A stretch of 64,000 bases of DNA, from assembly GCA_004009845.1 (NCBI GenBank), contig RMBW01000014.1, positions 310,001 through 374,000 of the forward strand, in the 5' to 3' direction. Below are positions 47,146 through 59,800 of this stretch, piece by piece. The notes beneath the pieces were generated by a model, which saw only the letters and a program-made list of their open reading frames with translations, searched no databases and was not told where the DNA came from. A program made the translations under genes and the position numbers. The number at the start of each line of letters is the position of its first letter. The stretch's first letter is position 1. The DNA comes from Davidsoniella eucalypti (Eukaryota > Ascomycota > Sordariomycetes > Microascales > Ceratocystidaceae).

Positions 47146-50100
47146 ATGTACGCAGTAGTTCGGCGGCCTGTTTATCAGGCTTGTCTACAACGCTTCGGCT
47201 ATCAACAAACATTACGGCCCGTAGTCCGGCAGGCCAGGGCCTTCCAAGTCCTTCGGACACTCAAATCAGACCCGTTTTCGCGGGGTGCCCGAGATGACGA
47301 CATCGAGACGACGATACGATCAGCTTCACGGCCGACGCAAGAACCAGAAACCCCCTTGGCAGACACCTCGAAGCCACGAAAGTCAGACGCAGAGGCTATG
47401 AGGGACTTCGAGGACATGTTCCGCAGCGCAGCTAGACAGAAGCCACTGGAGGTGTCTCGGCAAAGCGCCGAGGCCTGGGTCAACGAAGACTTTGGCTTCC
47501 AGAATGACCTCAAGAAGCACAGCCAGAGACAGGCGGCAAATGCTTGGCAACAGCAGGACTTTGGTTTCGGTGCTCAAAACCCGCCCAGATTGGCTCGAGG
47601 TGATCGGAGAGCTTCAGATCAAGCCTCTGTAGTCCATGAACCACCAGCATCAATAATGAACATGATCCATGGCAATTTTGATGGCTACAACAGAACGGCT
47701 TTCACAGACACAGACATAGAACAAAAATCAGGAAAATCAGCAGAGGCAAACTCGATATCAAAAGCAGAACCCTCCATCAAGATCACGGACTCGTCGAGTC
47801 TCGGCGTCGAGTCGGCACAGGCTGAAGAACTGCAGGATGAGTTCCATAAGCAGCGGGAAGATTACCAGAAATGGGTCACTTCGCAGCACGAGCAAGCTGT
47901 GCATCAACGGGCTGTGAAGTATCCTTCCAAGATGCGGAGAGAGTTTAAGAAGCGGCCGCGGAAGAGCGACTACAAGCCTACGTTCTCCAAGATGTCACCC
48001 GAGGGCCTCTTGTTCGATGCCTTTGGCAACCCTATTGAGATAGAGGAAGCTGTCAAGATGACATCAGTTCTGGAAGATGTCAGCGGAGAAGTTGTTGGTG
48101 ACGCCCAGCATGAAAAGGGAATCCATATTAACGAAACCGACCCAGAAGACCCGATCAAGTCGTTGCCCAACATCCCCCCCGAGGTCCAGCGAGAAGATTC
48201 GGTACCACACCTTCTGCGGTTCCGTCGCAACCAGCGCGTATCATTGTCTCCGGAGCTCATCGGCGCCAATATGATGGGCAAGCCCGGTGAGGTCATCGTC
48301 ATGCGGGCAGCCAAGATGCCGAAGAAAATCGAAATGATCAAGGAAGTGGTCGATAACGATAGTCCAGACATCGCTGAGATTGAGCGCATTCTGGCTGGCC
48401 GCCACATCGACCCGAGCGAGGCCGAGCTTGTGGCTAATATTGATGATTTGCGGCCAGCTACCAACATCGTATCCCTCGACGAGTTCTTGCAGCTCCGAAA
48501 GATGCTGGATCAGGGCTTGACAGTCAGCAGTATCTTGGCATACACGGACTTTCACATGACGAAGCGCATTCTGCAGCCATCAACAAAGGACAGAGAAGCC
48601 GAAGATCTCAACTACAACTGGATTGTGGGCAATCCTACATGGCAGCCCAAGTCGATCCTTGAGATCAACTACTCCCGGCTTTCCAACAAAGAGTGTCTGG
48701 TCATGAACATCCTGTTGCGTACGTGGAACCTCAAGATCCAAGAAGAAGAATTTGGCAAGGGTTACATGAAGCTCAAGTTGGCTTCACACGCTGTTCAACT
48801 ACTTCTCAGTAAGTTAGCCTAAGAGGATCCTTCTATCGCATCACTCACTAACTCTTTCGTCATTCAAGGCCCTCAAACTAAAATTATGCACCGCCTTAAG
48901 ACCAGGTATCTCGCCCAGGGCGATAGCATCAAATTGGTGCCAGCCGATCAGACATTAGCGATCGAATCGTCGCATGCAGTTGCCATGACGCTCTTAGCCA
49001 AGATCAACGAACTGGCTACTCGTATGCGTGGTGGCGTGATTCCGCTGGAGCTATTTGGCAACCGCCACTTGACAAAGGCGGAACTCAAAGAGCTTTCTCT
49101 GATTACCATGTCTTGGATTGAGTCTAGTCAACCCGGCGACCGCAAGAGCCAGGTATGCTCCATCTCCGACTGCGATGACCATATTTTATCTTATACTAAT
49201 GTCCTATTGAATCTACAGGTCGATGTCAGCTGGGTCGAGGACGAGAACTCACCCAAGGGCATCGAAAGTATCAAGCATGTTGTTACACGTCTGATGTATG
49301 CCGCTCTGGTGCCTAGTGCCGAATCGACCCATGTGGCCGTGGTTAAGCCTACCGGCGAAAGTTACACCCAGATGCTACTGGTCCAAGACCACAGCGATAC
49401 CAAGAAGCGTGGCTGGAAGAACAGACTCGGGTCGTGGATGCGTCTGACAATGTCTACTAGCGGTGAACGGGCACCGCCGGTTATCGAGGAAGAAGAGCAG
49501 ATCGACTATGAGTCTCCTGTCACTAGATGGGCGCCCTTGGATATCATTGCTGAGATCTACCCAGAAACCAGAGGCACAGATATCGATATGGAGGCCGAAT
49601 CAAAGGCCGGCGTCGATGCACAGATTGAAGCTGAAGCTGAGGTCGAGATTGCCGTTGAGATGGAATCTGAAGAGTCAAATGAGCCAGTTGTTACGTTCAA
49701 GGAGGCTCTCGATGTCGAAGCTGATGCTGAAGCTTCAATTGAGATTGATCAAGATGCCTCTGCTGAGTTTGTGCCCGACTTTGAAGCCGAGGCTATAGCG
49801 ATAGAGACAGAGCCTCTTCTGGAACTCGCAGCAGAGCTCGAAGCCGGGGTCGACCGCGCCATCGAGAGCGAGGCCGAGACGGAGCCCAAGATTGAGTCTG
49901 AAACCAACGCAAATACCGAAGTTGAGTCTGAGCCTGAGTCCGACCTTGCCGAGATTATCCGCGACGTTGAAGCCGAAGCTGGTGTCGAGATCGATCTGGG
50001 CTTTGCTCCCGAGTTTATGCCTGAGGCTCCCGAGGCTGAGATCGATGTTGATCTTGATGTAGGTGTTGATGCTGGCGTTGAAGTCGACTTGGAGGGACCC

Positions 50101-51210
50101 CTTGACTTTATCCCCGAGTTAGAAATACAAGGTGAGGCAGAGGCAGAGGTTGAGGCTGAGCCGGCCATCGCAGAACCCGCGTCAATGCCCTTCTTTGAAG
50201 TCGGTCCCGAGTCGGATCTGCCCCCCTCCGAGCCCTCTCCAACCGAGCCCGAATTGCCTGCTGCCTTTGAGAACAGCCTCAAGTGGCCACTCATATCTCC
50301 CTCTTCGGATCCCGCAACAGCACCGGACTCCGAATGGTCGCCCGTTTCTACCCGCACCACCGCCATCTTCGGCCACCTTCTCCACGCTAAGCCAGCCGGC
50401 ACCAGTGCCTCCTACATCCCCGCCCCTATCGGGCCATTTTCCCCATCCTTCCTCAGCCCGACCACACCCCACGTGACTTCGCTCGCCAAGATCCGCGTAT
50501 CGCCCGACCGTCCTGCTAGCGAAGCCCATACGCTTGTGCTACACTTCATCGCCTCGTCCCAGTCACTACCAGCCTCGTACCCATCCTCCTCGCCCGCCCC
50601 CAAACTCGAGCTTCACATCGCCGTGCCCGAGACTGCCGACACCATCACTTGGCTCAACAGTGCCAAGCGTCTCGTCTGCGTACGTGCAACACACCAGGCT
50701 GATATGCTGATTCCCAACGCTGCTGTCGATGTGCAGATTACCCAACAGCGCGTACAGGCGCTCGATGCCGCTGCTCTAGTACGCAACGACGTCTTGCGTG
50801 AGTTCATCGAGTTGTCTATTCTAGATCTCAGCGAAGGAACACTACGTACCCCACCTGCCATACATCTTTCCGTACCTCTCGACGATCATGTCGACTTTAC
50901 CGAGTCTGCCCCCCATCTACAGTTCCTCTTCGTTGGTCTGGAAATGCGGGAAGCTTATGTCGCCGACTTTAATGGCCAACGCTTGAAACACACCTCTATC
51001 GAGGCCGGTTATCACGGTGGTCAGCGTGTCGAGTTGGCTATGGATCCTCAGGCTCAAGACGATAGCGAGGCTGCTTCTCAGCAATACCTACGCACAGTCT
51101 ATGCTACAGCCACAGGCCATTATTTCCCCTGGAACAAGAGACTGGATCCTCTTCCTAGCCCATCTTCGTCCCCTTCTCCTTCATTTGAATCATATTCTCC
51201 TACATTTTGA
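47146..51210 (+). CDS. SLS1-like mitochondrial inner-membrane-bound regulator with acidic insert
   Basis: Three exons, 47146-48808, 48869-49152 and 49219-51210, encode 1312 residues. Intron 1 is GTAAGT to TTCAAG with CTAAC; intron 2 (66 nt, GTATGC to CTACAG, TACTAAT branch site) is a multiple of three without a stop, so it could be read through. The N-terminus (MYAVVRRPVYQACLQRFGYQ) is Arg-rich and lacks acids, fitting mitochondrial import. The conserved centre has an L-rich hinge (about 440-475), WIVGNPTWQPKS (about 492), LRTWNLKIQEE and, over intron 1, LKTRYLAQGDSIKLVPA with AVAMTLLAKINELATR, recalling the KH-like part of fungal SLS1 proteins. The C-terminal part ends its conserved stretch with EGTLRTPPAIHLSVP. 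Yeast Sls1 couples mitochondrial transcription and translation at the inner membrane. Residues about 770-970 are a Glu/Asp/Ala/Val-rich repetitive insert. Family assignment is from memory of motifs. Confidence 0.75.
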
Positions 51211-52434
51211 TTAAGAGCTAGTATCTCTTTTAATCTCTTCCTTACGTCTTTTTTTTTTCTTATTTTACCTCAGCCCTTTTCACTTCTTTTTCCATCCTTT
51301 TTTCTACCGTTTTCAAGTGTCATGGCCTGGCGCTATAAAAGAAATTGAAGAATGGCAGTTGAAATGTTTGTAAAATCGGCATTTTTCCTTGCCCTGTACC
51401 ACCACCAAAACAAAACAAAACGTAACTACTATCTATAGCTACAATTGATAGAAAAACGAGACGAGGGATGGCAGCTAGATTTGTGCTTGCTTGTTATGAT
51501 TCTTCTTCTTTTTGTTGTTGTTGTTTTTTGCATGTAGTCTTGTATTTTCTGTAACATATCCTGTACTTTAGAACCACACAAACCAATCAATATAACCTCT
51601 TTTATCTATATTTCCTATGTCAGAGGTATAATAATTAATCCCTAAAAGTCTGAATTAAACCTATCTGGGACACACCTTTTTTTTCTGTCGGGTTTACGAA
51701 TAAAATACCTTAAATTTTGAAAAATTGAATTTTGGTCTTCGAACAACACCGTGAAAGATCTTGATTATCTTCGTAAAATATCATCAACAGCTTTTTGACC
51801 AACAACGCAAGTCAAAACACAGAATTATGTCTATGCTAAAGACCGACTTCTCAGAAGCATTCATCGAACTACTCCATCAATTCGACGAGATTTGAGTTAT
51901 TGGGAGCGTGGTGATTCACTTTAGACAATGGAGGAATGATCAATTGTCATGATTACAATATCATGTACATGAAGATCTGTCATCTTCTTGCCTTCTCCTT
52001 GCCTATAATCTCCTTCTAGTCTTTCTTAATATCAATATTTCCTTGTATCCATAAACATGTCATTTAGTCATTAACTTTCATTTTATGATTTTAGCAGTAG
52101 CTGTCTTGACGTCTTTTTTTTTCGTTGAAAATCTTTCTTTTGGAGAAAGTGGTGTCCCAAAACGGATGGCGGTGTAAAAGAATGTCCCCAATAGGTCTAG
52201 CTGCGTCATTTCAGACTTTAAGGGATGTTCAAGTAGTCGTCTCTTATTTAAAACTTTCTACAACCCACTGTGCTAATACATTTTTGTAGTCAACATTTCC
52301 ACATCACGTGCATAATAATATTAAACTATTTTTGATCATGTATCATTCATTGGTATTTATTTTAAGAGTCCCTCTATGAAGTATCCACAGTAAACACCCG
52401 AGTATTTTTTTATCTTTAGCCAGAGTCAAGACGC
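51211..52434. other. Convergent 3' intergenic region
   Basis: 1.2 kb between the stop codons of the SLS1-like gene and EF-1alpha. T-rich and AT-rich, probably both 3' UTRs plus spacer. No gene is supported. Confidence 0.5.
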
Positions 52435-54178
52435 TTATTTCTTGGCAGCCTTGGCAGCAGACTTGGTGACCTTGCCACCGGCAGCAGCAGACTTGTCGAC
52501 GGCCTTGATGACACCGACGGCGACGGTCTGGCGCATATCGCGGACGGCGAAACGACCTAGGGGAGGGTAGTCGGTGAAAGCCTCAACGCACATGGGCTTG
52601 GAGGGAATCATCTTGACGATGCAAGCATCACCAGACTTGACAAACTTGGGGTTGGCCTCAACCGACTTACCGGTACGGCGGTCGATCTTCTCCTGGATCT
52701 CGGCGAACTTGCAGGCAATGTGGGCAGTGTGGCAATCCAGAACGGGAGCGTAGCCGGCACCGATCTGACCGGGGTGGTTCAGGACGATGACCTGGGCGGT
52801 GAAGGAAGCGCAACCCTGGGGAGGGTCGTTCTTGGAGTCACCAGCAACGTTACCACGGCGGATATCCTTGACGGAGACGTTCTTGACGTTGAAACCAACG
52901 TTGTCACCGGGGAGACCCTCGGTCAGCTGCTCGTGGTGCATCTCGACGGACTTGACTTCAGTGGTCACGTTGGCGGGAGCGAAGGTAACGACCATACCGG
53001 GCTTCAGGACACCAGTCTCGATACGGCCGACGGGAACCGTGCCGATACCACCGATCTTGTACACATCCTGGAGGGGCAGACGCAGGGGCTTTTCGGTGGG
53101 ACGCTTGGGGGTCTCGATGGCATCGATGGCCTCCAGAAGAGTCTTACCGGTGGCGGAACCAGCCTTGGTCTCCTTGTTCCAGCCCTTGTACCAGGGGCAG
53201 TTGGCGGAGGCAGCCAGCATGTTGTCACCGTTGAACCCGGAGATGGGGACGAAGGGGACGGTCTTGGGGTTGTAACCGACCTTCTTGATGAAGGAGGAGG
53301 TCTCCTTGATGATCTCCTGGTAACGGGCCTCGGACCACTTGGTGGTGTCCATCTTGTTGATGGCAACGATCAGCTGCTTGACACCCAGGGTGAAAGCCAG
53401 CAGAGCGTGCTCACGGGTCTGGCCATCCTTGGAGATACCAGCCTCGAACTCACCGGTACCGGCAGCAATGATCAGGATAGCGCAGTCAGCCTGCGAGGTA
53501 CCAGTAATCATGTTCTTGATGAAATCTCTGTGACCGGGAGCATCTATTTATGACAGTTAGTATTCGATAAAGTATTACAAGAGCTGATTTTAATAGCTTA
53601 CCAATGACGGTGACATAGTACTTGGGGGTCTCGAACTTCCATAGGGCAATGTCGATAGTGATACCACGTTCACGCTCGGCCTTGAGCTTGTCAAGAACCC
53701 AGGCGTACTTGAAGGAACCCTTACCGAGCTCAGCAGCCTCCTGTGCAAAGAAGGTCAGTACGTGAATTGGTTAAAGTGATTTGATATGGCATGCATAAAC
53801 ACAATGCATGAGCAATATTTGTGTAAGCGGGAGTGCCAGGAGTTTAATCCTAGGCTAGTGGGGTTCGAGCAAGTATAGGTATTAATTGAAAAAAATATTG
53901 CCTGTTCAAGTGGGTAGGGATACAAAATTTCGATCCAACAACGAATTCGAAACCGGTGCACAGTTAAGTTTTCGTCATTGAGTGAAACCATATAACGGAC
54001 GTATGAAATATCAAGAGTATGTAGGACTGGATGGGGGAGACTTATTCTCGAACTTCTCGATGGTACGCTTGTCGATACCACCGCACTGGTAGATCAAGTG
54101 ACCGGTAGTGGTCGACTTGCCAGAGTCGACGTGGCCGATAACGACGATGTTGATGTGAGGCTTTTCTTCCTTACCCAT
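52435..54178 (-). CDS. TEF1: Translation elongation factor EF-1alpha
   Basis: Three coding exons, 54046-54178, 53602-53742 and 52435-53543, encode exactly 460 residues, the usual fungal length. EF-1alpha delivers aminoacyl-tRNA to the ribosome in a GTP-dependent way. Visible motifs are GHVDSGKS (14-21), the DAPGH switch II motif, NKMD, and the conserved C-terminus PPLGRFAVRDMRQTVAVGVI followed by a Lys/Ala tail. Intron 2 is ordinary (GTAAGC to AATAG). Intron 1 is not: to regain the invariant FEKEAAELGKGS the exon must end GAGA and resume AGGAGG, giving intron ends AT and AC (ATAAGT ... TTTGCAC). With a GT-AG choice the conserved frame is lost. Codon third positions favour C strongly, as expected for a very highly expressed gene. 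A leader intron lies upstream at 54217-54368. Confidence 0.95.
53743..54045 (-). other. Candidate U2-type AT-AC intron in TEF1
   Basis: 303-nt intron 1 of the EF-1alpha gene. Donor ATAAGT differs from the consensus GTAAGT only at the first base. The acceptor reads TTCTTTGCAC before exon AGGAGG. A TACTGAC branch site lies about 17 nt upstream of the end. The U12 donor ATATCCTT is absent, so if spliced this way it belongs to the U2-type AT-AC class. An equivalent TA-CA reading one base later gives the same protein but has no known precedent. Confidence 0.65.
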
Positions 54179-54216
54179 TTTGACAGATTTTTGGATGATA
54201 TGTAGATTTGTTTTGA

Positions 54217-54368
54217 CTGTGAGGAGGTGAACAGTTAGTATGGTGGTTCTTGATGGATTGATAGCTGTTGATGGTACAAGCAAATGATGATTACCAAAAC
54301 AACAAGGGAACCCAGGACGAGTATAATCAATCGTCGAAGACAAGAAAGAGAAGAGAAAGGCAACTCAC
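54217..54368 (-). other. 5' UTR intron of TEF1
   Basis: On the minus strand, GTGAGT follows CAAATTT, TACTAAC stands about 20 nt before the end, and CTCACAG closes a 152-nt segment about 38 nt upstream of the EF-1alpha start codon. A leader intron at this place is common in fungal TEF1 genes. Its presence also shows that a normal GT-AG intron exists in the same transcript. Confidence 0.7.
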
Positions 54369-56886
54369 AAATTTGCAGATGGATTGCTTAGAATCACGGT
54401 GTGCAGACGAGGGAGAAAAAGAAGAAGAGAAAGTTTTGAAAGTAGGTGGGCGTCCTGAGAAAATTAAATAGGTAGAGCTTAGAGCGGAGGGGAGGCAAAA
54501 GCGGGGTGGGTGGCAGAAAAATTAAAATGTGGGGCGAGGGGCATATTTACCGTGTGCGCAAGTCTAAGAAATACTGCCCTAAAACGGGATCTAAGCAGTA
54601 ACTACCAATCACAGCGCCTCAAACTACGACTCTGTTGGCCTGGACACGCCCTGATGGAGGTAGTTTCTTCAAATAGTTTCTTCTAAAAATCGTAGATACC
54701 TAACGGTCCTTCCAACGGCCGACTATTGGCTAGAAAGCCGATCTAGCCAGAAACAAAGGTCAACAAAAAACATTGAGGCCTGACTCACGTATTACCATTT
54801 TGTTTATCTACAATTATGTATTTACTTGTGTAAATAGTGTGATTGAATATCTACAGAGTGTGTTCCTTTTCGATAGGATACTGTCAAAAGATGGCCTTTT
54901 TGCAGTCTGGTTCACAGGCCGGCTGAAGTCAGTCCAATATGCCAAAAGTCCCGTTGTGCAAAATTTGCTACAATCAGCATTGGACATTGGGCAGGCTAAG
55001 ATCACAAAGCCCCATTCATTTAGCAGCAAAAAGTAGTGGTAACGTACCAATAGATGTATTTTATGCCTAGTCGCAAAGTACCAGATACTTCACATCACCC
55101 CTCGATGCCCCACCTTAAAATATTTTTCTTCCTTCCTCTAGCGATTGCTTCGGCCTTCATAGTTTTTCTAAGGGCGGACGTGCCGCAGCCAAATTATAAA
55201 AAATAGAGAAAAATAGCATCCCTTCCTTGACCAAGCGGCGCAGGAGCCAAAGAATGCAAACAGGCTTCACGCTGATTTGCTTTTGGGTGTCAAGCGAAAA
55301 GAGGGGTGACGCTCGATTTCGATGGTTGAGGAAGGCGGTGGCCGTCACAGTCCTATCGTCAAACAACACAAGGACGGACCTAGAGGAGAAGCTGACGAGG
55401 AAGGCGAACGCTGTATTTCCCCCCCGCTTCATCAAACAGACTCGGAAGCTTTATTTCAAGCGTAGAAACCATCTCTCATGCTGACGATACGGCTACCTCC
55501 TCACCCATTCAATATATATCATGTATAGTAGCTAAACTTGTTGTTATCTTCAAGCCATGTGGCGGCGCCGTGAGCAACTACTCAGAGATGTACGTCTGAG
55601 TTGTTTACGCAGAAATAGGCATTCAACCAATGAATCTGCAGCCGCTGGTATACAAATCCCCTAGGCAAAGCCTCACTTTCTAGAGGCGCACCTTCCCGTG
55701 GACAACGTTCTAGTCGCTCCTATCAGAGTTTGTTTACATATGATTAACATGACCATTGGATGTCGCCTTTACAGTTGATACGAAAAGGTCCCCGATCGGT
55801 CTGAAACATGCGTTGTGTGTTTGAATATGCGCCTCCCCTCACCGCTTTGTGTTTACACACATATTTTATGTACATGAAAATTGTATGTAGTCAAACGATG
55901 CGGTGTTTGACTTGAAACAGTGGTAATCAGTCACTACCCATTCATCAGCTTCATTGACTAGAGGTCTATCTAGGCCATTGGTGTATTATATAGGCGGAGT
56001 CATGCTGTCTTAGCTCTGCTCGTAGCATCTTGATGAATATCATTTCCTTTTACATGTAGGTTGAGATTAGAGTTTGTATATTTCGGTATGAAGGGAAGAA
56101 AAAATGTGCTGTGCTTGCTGGTTTTCCTACATAGTACGGGCGATTTTTGTTTGTTCACGTGTATCTGGTGTCACCGCTTTTGAAATCCAAGCTTTTAGAT
56201 TATCTCCTTTCTGCTGTATAGCATTCAGTTCATTAATTGACTTGATAGCATGAGAGGGGTGAAAGGAACATCAGCAGATTGACTGTCGGTTCCTATGTCA
56301 TCATAAATACGATAGAGAGTGATGGTAGTTGGCAAAAGCGAGCGATGTTACTTGTGTTGTTCCTAGATAGATATCGAGGAACTAGTGGCCGGGGTTAGAA
56401 AATGCGAAGCCTTTGAGTGATTTGGCTTCGACTTGAAGGAAGACTTCTTCGTATAAATAAAAATAACAATTCCTCAAAGAGGAAAACACGGGTCTATCTG
56501 ATTCTACGATTGGCTTGTCGGATCAAGAATCAAGAGGGCGACAACACTGTTGACATTTTGTCACGATTGGTAGGATTACAGATAGTCAAAATCGGGTTAC
56601 AAGAAACAGGGGCAGAGCACAAAACTACCATTAAAAACCCTAAGAGGCATAGCTCCAGAACCCAGACCCACCTTCGAAGCTTACGAGCTTGGCTAGGCCA
56701 GGGTAGCACCAGGTCAGCTGACATATCAGCTGATAGACAATAGCAGGCTAAGCTGGCTTAGTAGGCGGGATGAAGTGAGACGTGTCGATGTCTGGATTTG
56801 GATTTGGATTGGACCTTGAATCCACCGACCTCCATTGTCCATCCATATCACGAAATAAATCCACCGGAGCCGCCCAATTGCACACG
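54369..56886. other. Divergent intergenic region between TEF1 and coatomer gamma
   Basis: About 2.5 kb that should contain the strong TEF1 promoter (near 54370-54800, purine-rich on the plus strand) and the promoter of the coatomer gene. The frames at 54773-55036 and 55227-55484 have no recognisable similarity. No RNA gene was seen. Confidence 0.45.
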
Positions 56887-59800
56887 ATGAGTTACGGCAA
56901 GAAAGACGACGACGCAGATGTCGGCCTAGTCAAGGCCGATCGTACACAAGTGTTTCAAGAAGGTTTGTTTTAACCGATCCAGAGGCCGGCGCCGCCCTAT
57001 CGCTATCGACAGCTATCATGAAGCTAAGCTCCTTGTGCATACGGGGCGGGTTCCTTTGGCCAATTAGCCAGCGGCGGCGACGATAGTAGTGATAAAGGAC
57101 ACAACGGCTAACTCTCAATGCAGCCCGCTTATTCAATTCATCGCCTATCCAACCGAGAAAATGCCGGATTCTTCTTACCAAGATTGCGCTTCTGCTCTAC
57201 ATGGGCGAGAAGTTCCCCACGACTGAAGCGACCACTCTGTTTTTTGGTATCTCGAAGCTCTTCCAGAACAAAGATGCCAGCTTGCGCCAGATGGTGCACC
57301 TTGTCATCAAGGAGCTGTCCAGCTCTGCTGAGGACATCATCATGGTCACCAGTACTATCATGAAGGACACTGGCGGTGGCACTGATGCTATTTACCGCCC
57401 CAATGCCATTCGCGCTTTGTGCCGCATCATTGACGTAAGCTTATATTGATTAAAGAAACATACTTTGTTTTCTTTTGCTATCCTGTGTTGTCTCGTATAC
57501 TAACAGTTGCCTCCTCTAGGCTTCGACTGTCCAATCCATCGAACGTGTCATGAAGACCGCCATTGTCGACAAGAACCCCTCCGTCTCTTCAGCCGCCCTT
57601 GTTTCCTCATACCACCTGCTTCCCATTGCCCGCGATGTCGTCCGCCGCTGGCAGAGCGAGACTCAGGAGGCCGCTGCCTCCAACAAGTCCTCGGGTGGCT
57701 TTTCCCTAGGCTTCTCATCTAGCAACCAGATGCCCACTAACAACTCGACCATGTCCCAATATCACGCTATTGGTCTCCTATACCAGATGCGCATGCACGA
57801 CCGCATGGCTCTAGTCAAGATGGTGCAGCAGTTTGGCGCTCCTGGCGCTGTCAAGAACCCCGCGGCTCTTGTTATGCTTGTGCGTCTTGCCGCTCAGCTT
57901 GCTGAGGAGGACGCCGCTCTACGGAAGCCAATGATGCAACTGCTCGATGGCTGGCTGAGACACAAAAGCGAAATGGTCAACTTCGAAGCTGCCAAGGCAA
58001 TTTGCGATATGCGTGACGTCAGCGACACCGAAGTCACTCAGGCCGTCCACACTCTACAGCTCTTCCTGTCCTCGCCCAGAGCTGTTACCAAGTTTGCTGC
58101 TCTCCGTATCCTCCACAACATTGCCTCATTCAAGCCTTCCGCCGTCAGCCCTTGCAACCCCGATATCGAGCTGCTCATCTCGAACACTAACCGGTCTATT
58201 GCCACCTTTGCCATCACCACTCTGCTCAAGACTGGTACTGAAGCTAGCGTTGACCGCCTCATGAAGCAGATCTCCAAGCTCATGGCCGAGATTTCTGACG
58301 AGTTCAAGATTACCATTGTTGAGGCTATCCGCACATTATGCCTGAAGTTCCCTAATAAGCAGGCAGGTATGTTGACATTCCTTAGCGGTATCTTGCGCGA
58401 TGAGGGCGGCTATGAATTTAAACGCTCAGTTGTTGAGAGCATGTTTGACCTCATCAAGTTTGTCCCCGATTCCAAGGAGGAAGCTCTTGCGCATCTGTGC
58501 GAGTTCATCGAAGACTGCGAATTCACAAAGCTGGCTGTTCGGATATTGCATCTTATTGGCCAACAGGGTCCCAAGACCATCCAGCCCACCAAGTACATCC
58601 GATACATCTACAATCGTGTTGTGCTTGAGAACTCCATAGTTCGCGCTGCTGCCGTCACTGCCCTTGCCAAGTTCGGTGTTGGCCAGAAGGATCCCGAGGT
58701 GAAGAAGAGTGTCCACGTCCTACTTACCCGTTGCTTGGATGATGTCGATGATGAAGTCCGTGATCGTGCCGCCCTGAACCTGCGTCTAATGGAGGATGAA
58801 GATGAGGAGTTGACAGCCAAGTTCGTCCAGAATGACAATGTGTTCTCTTTGGAGTACTTTGAACATCAACTAGTCGTATACGTCACTTCGGATGACAAGG
58901 AAACCTTTGTTGAGCCCTTTGACATCTCCAAGGTGCCCACCGTCACCAAGGAACAGGCCGACGCCGAGGACCGCACCAAAAAGCTTACGGCATCCACTCC
59001 CTCAGCTAAGCCTGTCAAGGCCGGCCCGACTAAGGTCAGTAACAACAGCGCGGAGGCCGCTGCTTCCGCCTCAGCGGCCGCACAACGCTACGCACAGGAG
59101 TTACTACAGATCCCCGAGATGGCAGAGTTTGGTGCTGTCCTCAAGTCGTCTGCTGTTGTTGAGCTGACTGAGGCAGAGACCGAGTACTTTGTCAGCGTTG
59201 TCAAGCACATTTTCAAGGAGCACATTGTATTGCAATACGACATCAAGAACACTCTGCCATCAACAGTGCTGGAGAATGTGACAGTTGTTGCCACTCCCGA
59301 TGCCGAAGAAGAGCTAGAAGAGCAATTCATCATTCCGGCCGCCAAGCTGGAGACGGATGTACCCGGAAAGGTGTATGTTGCATTTAGCAAGACTGGAGGT
59401 GAGAGTGCGCTGCCGGTCAGCTCGTTCTCCAACGTCCTCAAGTTCACTGTCAAGGAGATTGACCCATCAACCAGCGAGCCCGAGGACGAAGGATACGACG
59501 ACGAGTACGAGGTTGCTGAGCTTGAGGTTTCAGGTAGCGACTACGTTCTTCCCCAATTTGCTGGCAACTTTAACCACCTGTGGGAGCAAGTTGGCGCTTC
59601 TGGAGAAGAGGCTACTGAGACTCTACAGCTCAGCGATCTTAAGAGCATAGCCGGTAAGTTTCAATATCACTGAACAATATCACAATATTTGGTATGACGT
59701 ATGACGAGAATGAAAACGGCTAACATTATGATTCACAGATGCTACGGAGAAAATCGCACAGGCACTATCGTTACAGCCACTGGAGGGAACCGATGTTCCC

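Noticed and set aside
52720..53553. 277-codon plus-strand open frame
   Set aside because: Antisense shadow of EF-1alpha exon 3, produced by its strong C-ending codon bias.
53858..53873. tRNA B-box-like GGGGTTCGAGCAAG inside TEF1 intron 1
   Set aside because: Does not fit the B-box end (TCC) and no acceptor stem or A box could be matched.
54036..54042. GT donor in AAGTCTCC for TEF1 intron 1 (GT-AG model)
   Set aside because: Leaves exon 1 in phase 2 while the CACAG acceptor needs phase 0, so the invariant EAAELGKGS segment would be out of frame.
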